A stretch of 64,000 nt of DNA from contig NZ_CACSIK010000001.1 in the NCBI RefSeq assembly GCF_902705875.1, positions 1,834,268 through 1,898,267 on the forward strand, given 5' to 3'. Below are positions 63,602-64,000 of this stretch, piece by piece. Below the pieces are notes generated by a model. That model worked only from the letters and a program-made list of their open reading frames with translations. It did not search any database and was not told where the DNA came from. The translations under genes and the position numbers were made by a program. This DNA comes from Zhongshania aliphaticivorans. Lineage in GTDB: Bacteria; Pseudomonadota; Gammaproteobacteria; Pseudomonadales; Spongiibacteraceae. Within the stretch, counting starts at the first letter, position 1. Each line of letters begins with the position of its first letter.

Positions 63602-63627
63602 AAAAAGCGCCATTGGCGCTTTTTTTA
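63602..63627 (+). terminator. Terminator after the DAHP synthase gene
   Basis: AAAAAGCGCC and GGCGCTTTTTTT pair around ATT/CATT, giving a GC stem and a T-run directly after it, 28 bases past the stop. Confidence 0.92.
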
Positions 63628-63708
63628 TACCCAAAATTCACTTAAAAATCTAAATGGGGATCGACTACGTACTAAAAGGGCTAGATAGCCATGATGCATG
63701 GTTTTGTT

Positions 63709-63738
63709 GCCCCCTAATACTTTAGGGGGCTTTTTTTT
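63709..63738 (+). terminator. Second rho-independent terminator, no gene in front
   Basis: Arms GCCCCCTAA and TTAGGGGGC are perfect around a short TACT loop and are followed by eight T. It lies ~80 bases after the previous terminator with no coding sequence between. It may end a small RNA, or be a back-up terminator. Confidence 0.85.
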
Positions 63739-63769
63739 GGACTATCATCGGCGTAATAGGCCTGCTCTT

Positions 63770-64000
63770 CTACTCTAGTAATTTTAGCTCTGCGTATAAA
63801 GCACAGTGATCCGATAAGGATCGCCAAGGTTCACCGCGTAGAGGTTTAACCGTCATCGCCTTAAAACCACGGCAGTAGATTCTATCTAAACGCAGCAAAG
63901 GACGTTTGGCAGGAAATGTTTTGGCAAGCTTACCATTGGCTTGCACTGCCGCTTCTTGCAAATTAAGGCTACGCTTAAAGCGCCTGTGTAATGCACCGTT
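63770..64000 (-). CDS. Endonuclease/exonuclease/phosphatase family protein (partial, 5' end beyond window)
   Basis: The frame is open to the right edge; only the last 76 residues are present. It ends with LDRIYCRGF and WRSLSDHCALYAELKL, where SDH is the C-terminal catalytic motif of EEP-fold enzymes such as exonuclease III or DNase-I-like phosphatases. Substrate and full length cannot be judged. Confidence 0.75.
   Translation of the reverse strand, partial: NGALHRRFKRSLNLQEAAVQANGKLAKTFPAKRPLLRLDRIYCRGFKAMTVKPLRGEPWRSLSDHCALYAELKLLE

Noticed and set aside
1..64000. CRISPR arrays, tRNA and rRNA genes
   Set aside because: No regularly spaced short repeats, no tRNA cloverleaf-like or rRNA-like sequence was noticed on either strand.

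Overview
The window looks like the chromosome of a free-living, probably marine, gammaproteobacterium. The evidence is the core gene content (dnaQ-rnhA-methyltransferase-gloB-mltD order, yejABE, nhaB, sohB, rlmG, rlmD, an AroG-type DAHP synthase), the integron type and the metal-resistance gene families. I cannot name the genus; a Cellvibrionales/Spongiibacter-like origin is a guess. No rRNA, tRNA or CRISPR array was seen.

Region 1 (1-22254) is a metal-resistance island. On the left is a Cd/Zn/Co module: a CadR/PbrR-type MerR regulator diverges from a minus-strand operon of CDF transporter, CzcI-like small protein and czcC-czcB-czcA (czcA runs off the left edge). The shared promoter has the 19-bp spacer and dyad typical of MerR control. 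Next is a copper module: copA-copB-Met-rich protein-cytochrome c-coiled-coil protein on the minus strand, diverging from copR-copS across a perfect 16-bp inverted repeat. A fatty acid hydroxylase and an AraC regulator sit between this and a Cu/Ag efflux operon (small Cys-rich protein, TolC-like protein, large CusB with extra periplasmic domains, CusA with the methionine triad).

Region 2 (22255-29402) is mobile DNA. Two inverted copies of a tyrosine-recombinase-like site with unrelated 6-bp centres (22255-22282 and 28540-28567) each face inward into an integrase gene: a full-length one on the left and a diverged, 59-codon truncated one on the right. Between them lie a SprT-like metalloprotease gene and a complete Tn3-family transposase gene. 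Outside the right site is the C-terminal remnant of another tyrosine recombinase.

Region 3 (29558-36101) contains a pair of lipoprotein genes of unknown function, then a chromosomal-type integron: intI on the plus strand with a LexA-like box in front of it, an attI core at 34785-34792, and three cassettes on the minus strand separated by three attC sites. All three cassette proteins are membrane-anchored or lipoproteins without clear function. A frameshifted metallophosphoesterase remnant follows intI.

Region 4 (36102-40152) is a block of small minus-strand genes, mostly secreted or lipoproteins, of unknown function. Region 5 (40373-64000) is ordinary core chromosome: nhaB, a GspG-like pseudopilin, sohB, a ChpA-like Hpt protein, dnaQ/rnhA, gloB, mltD, a Yej oligopeptide/microcin C importer with its ATPase split into two genes, an AraC regulator, two phosphatases, rRNA methyltransferases rlmG and rlmD, DAHP synthase and a partial endonuclease/exonuclease/phosphatase gene at the right edge.
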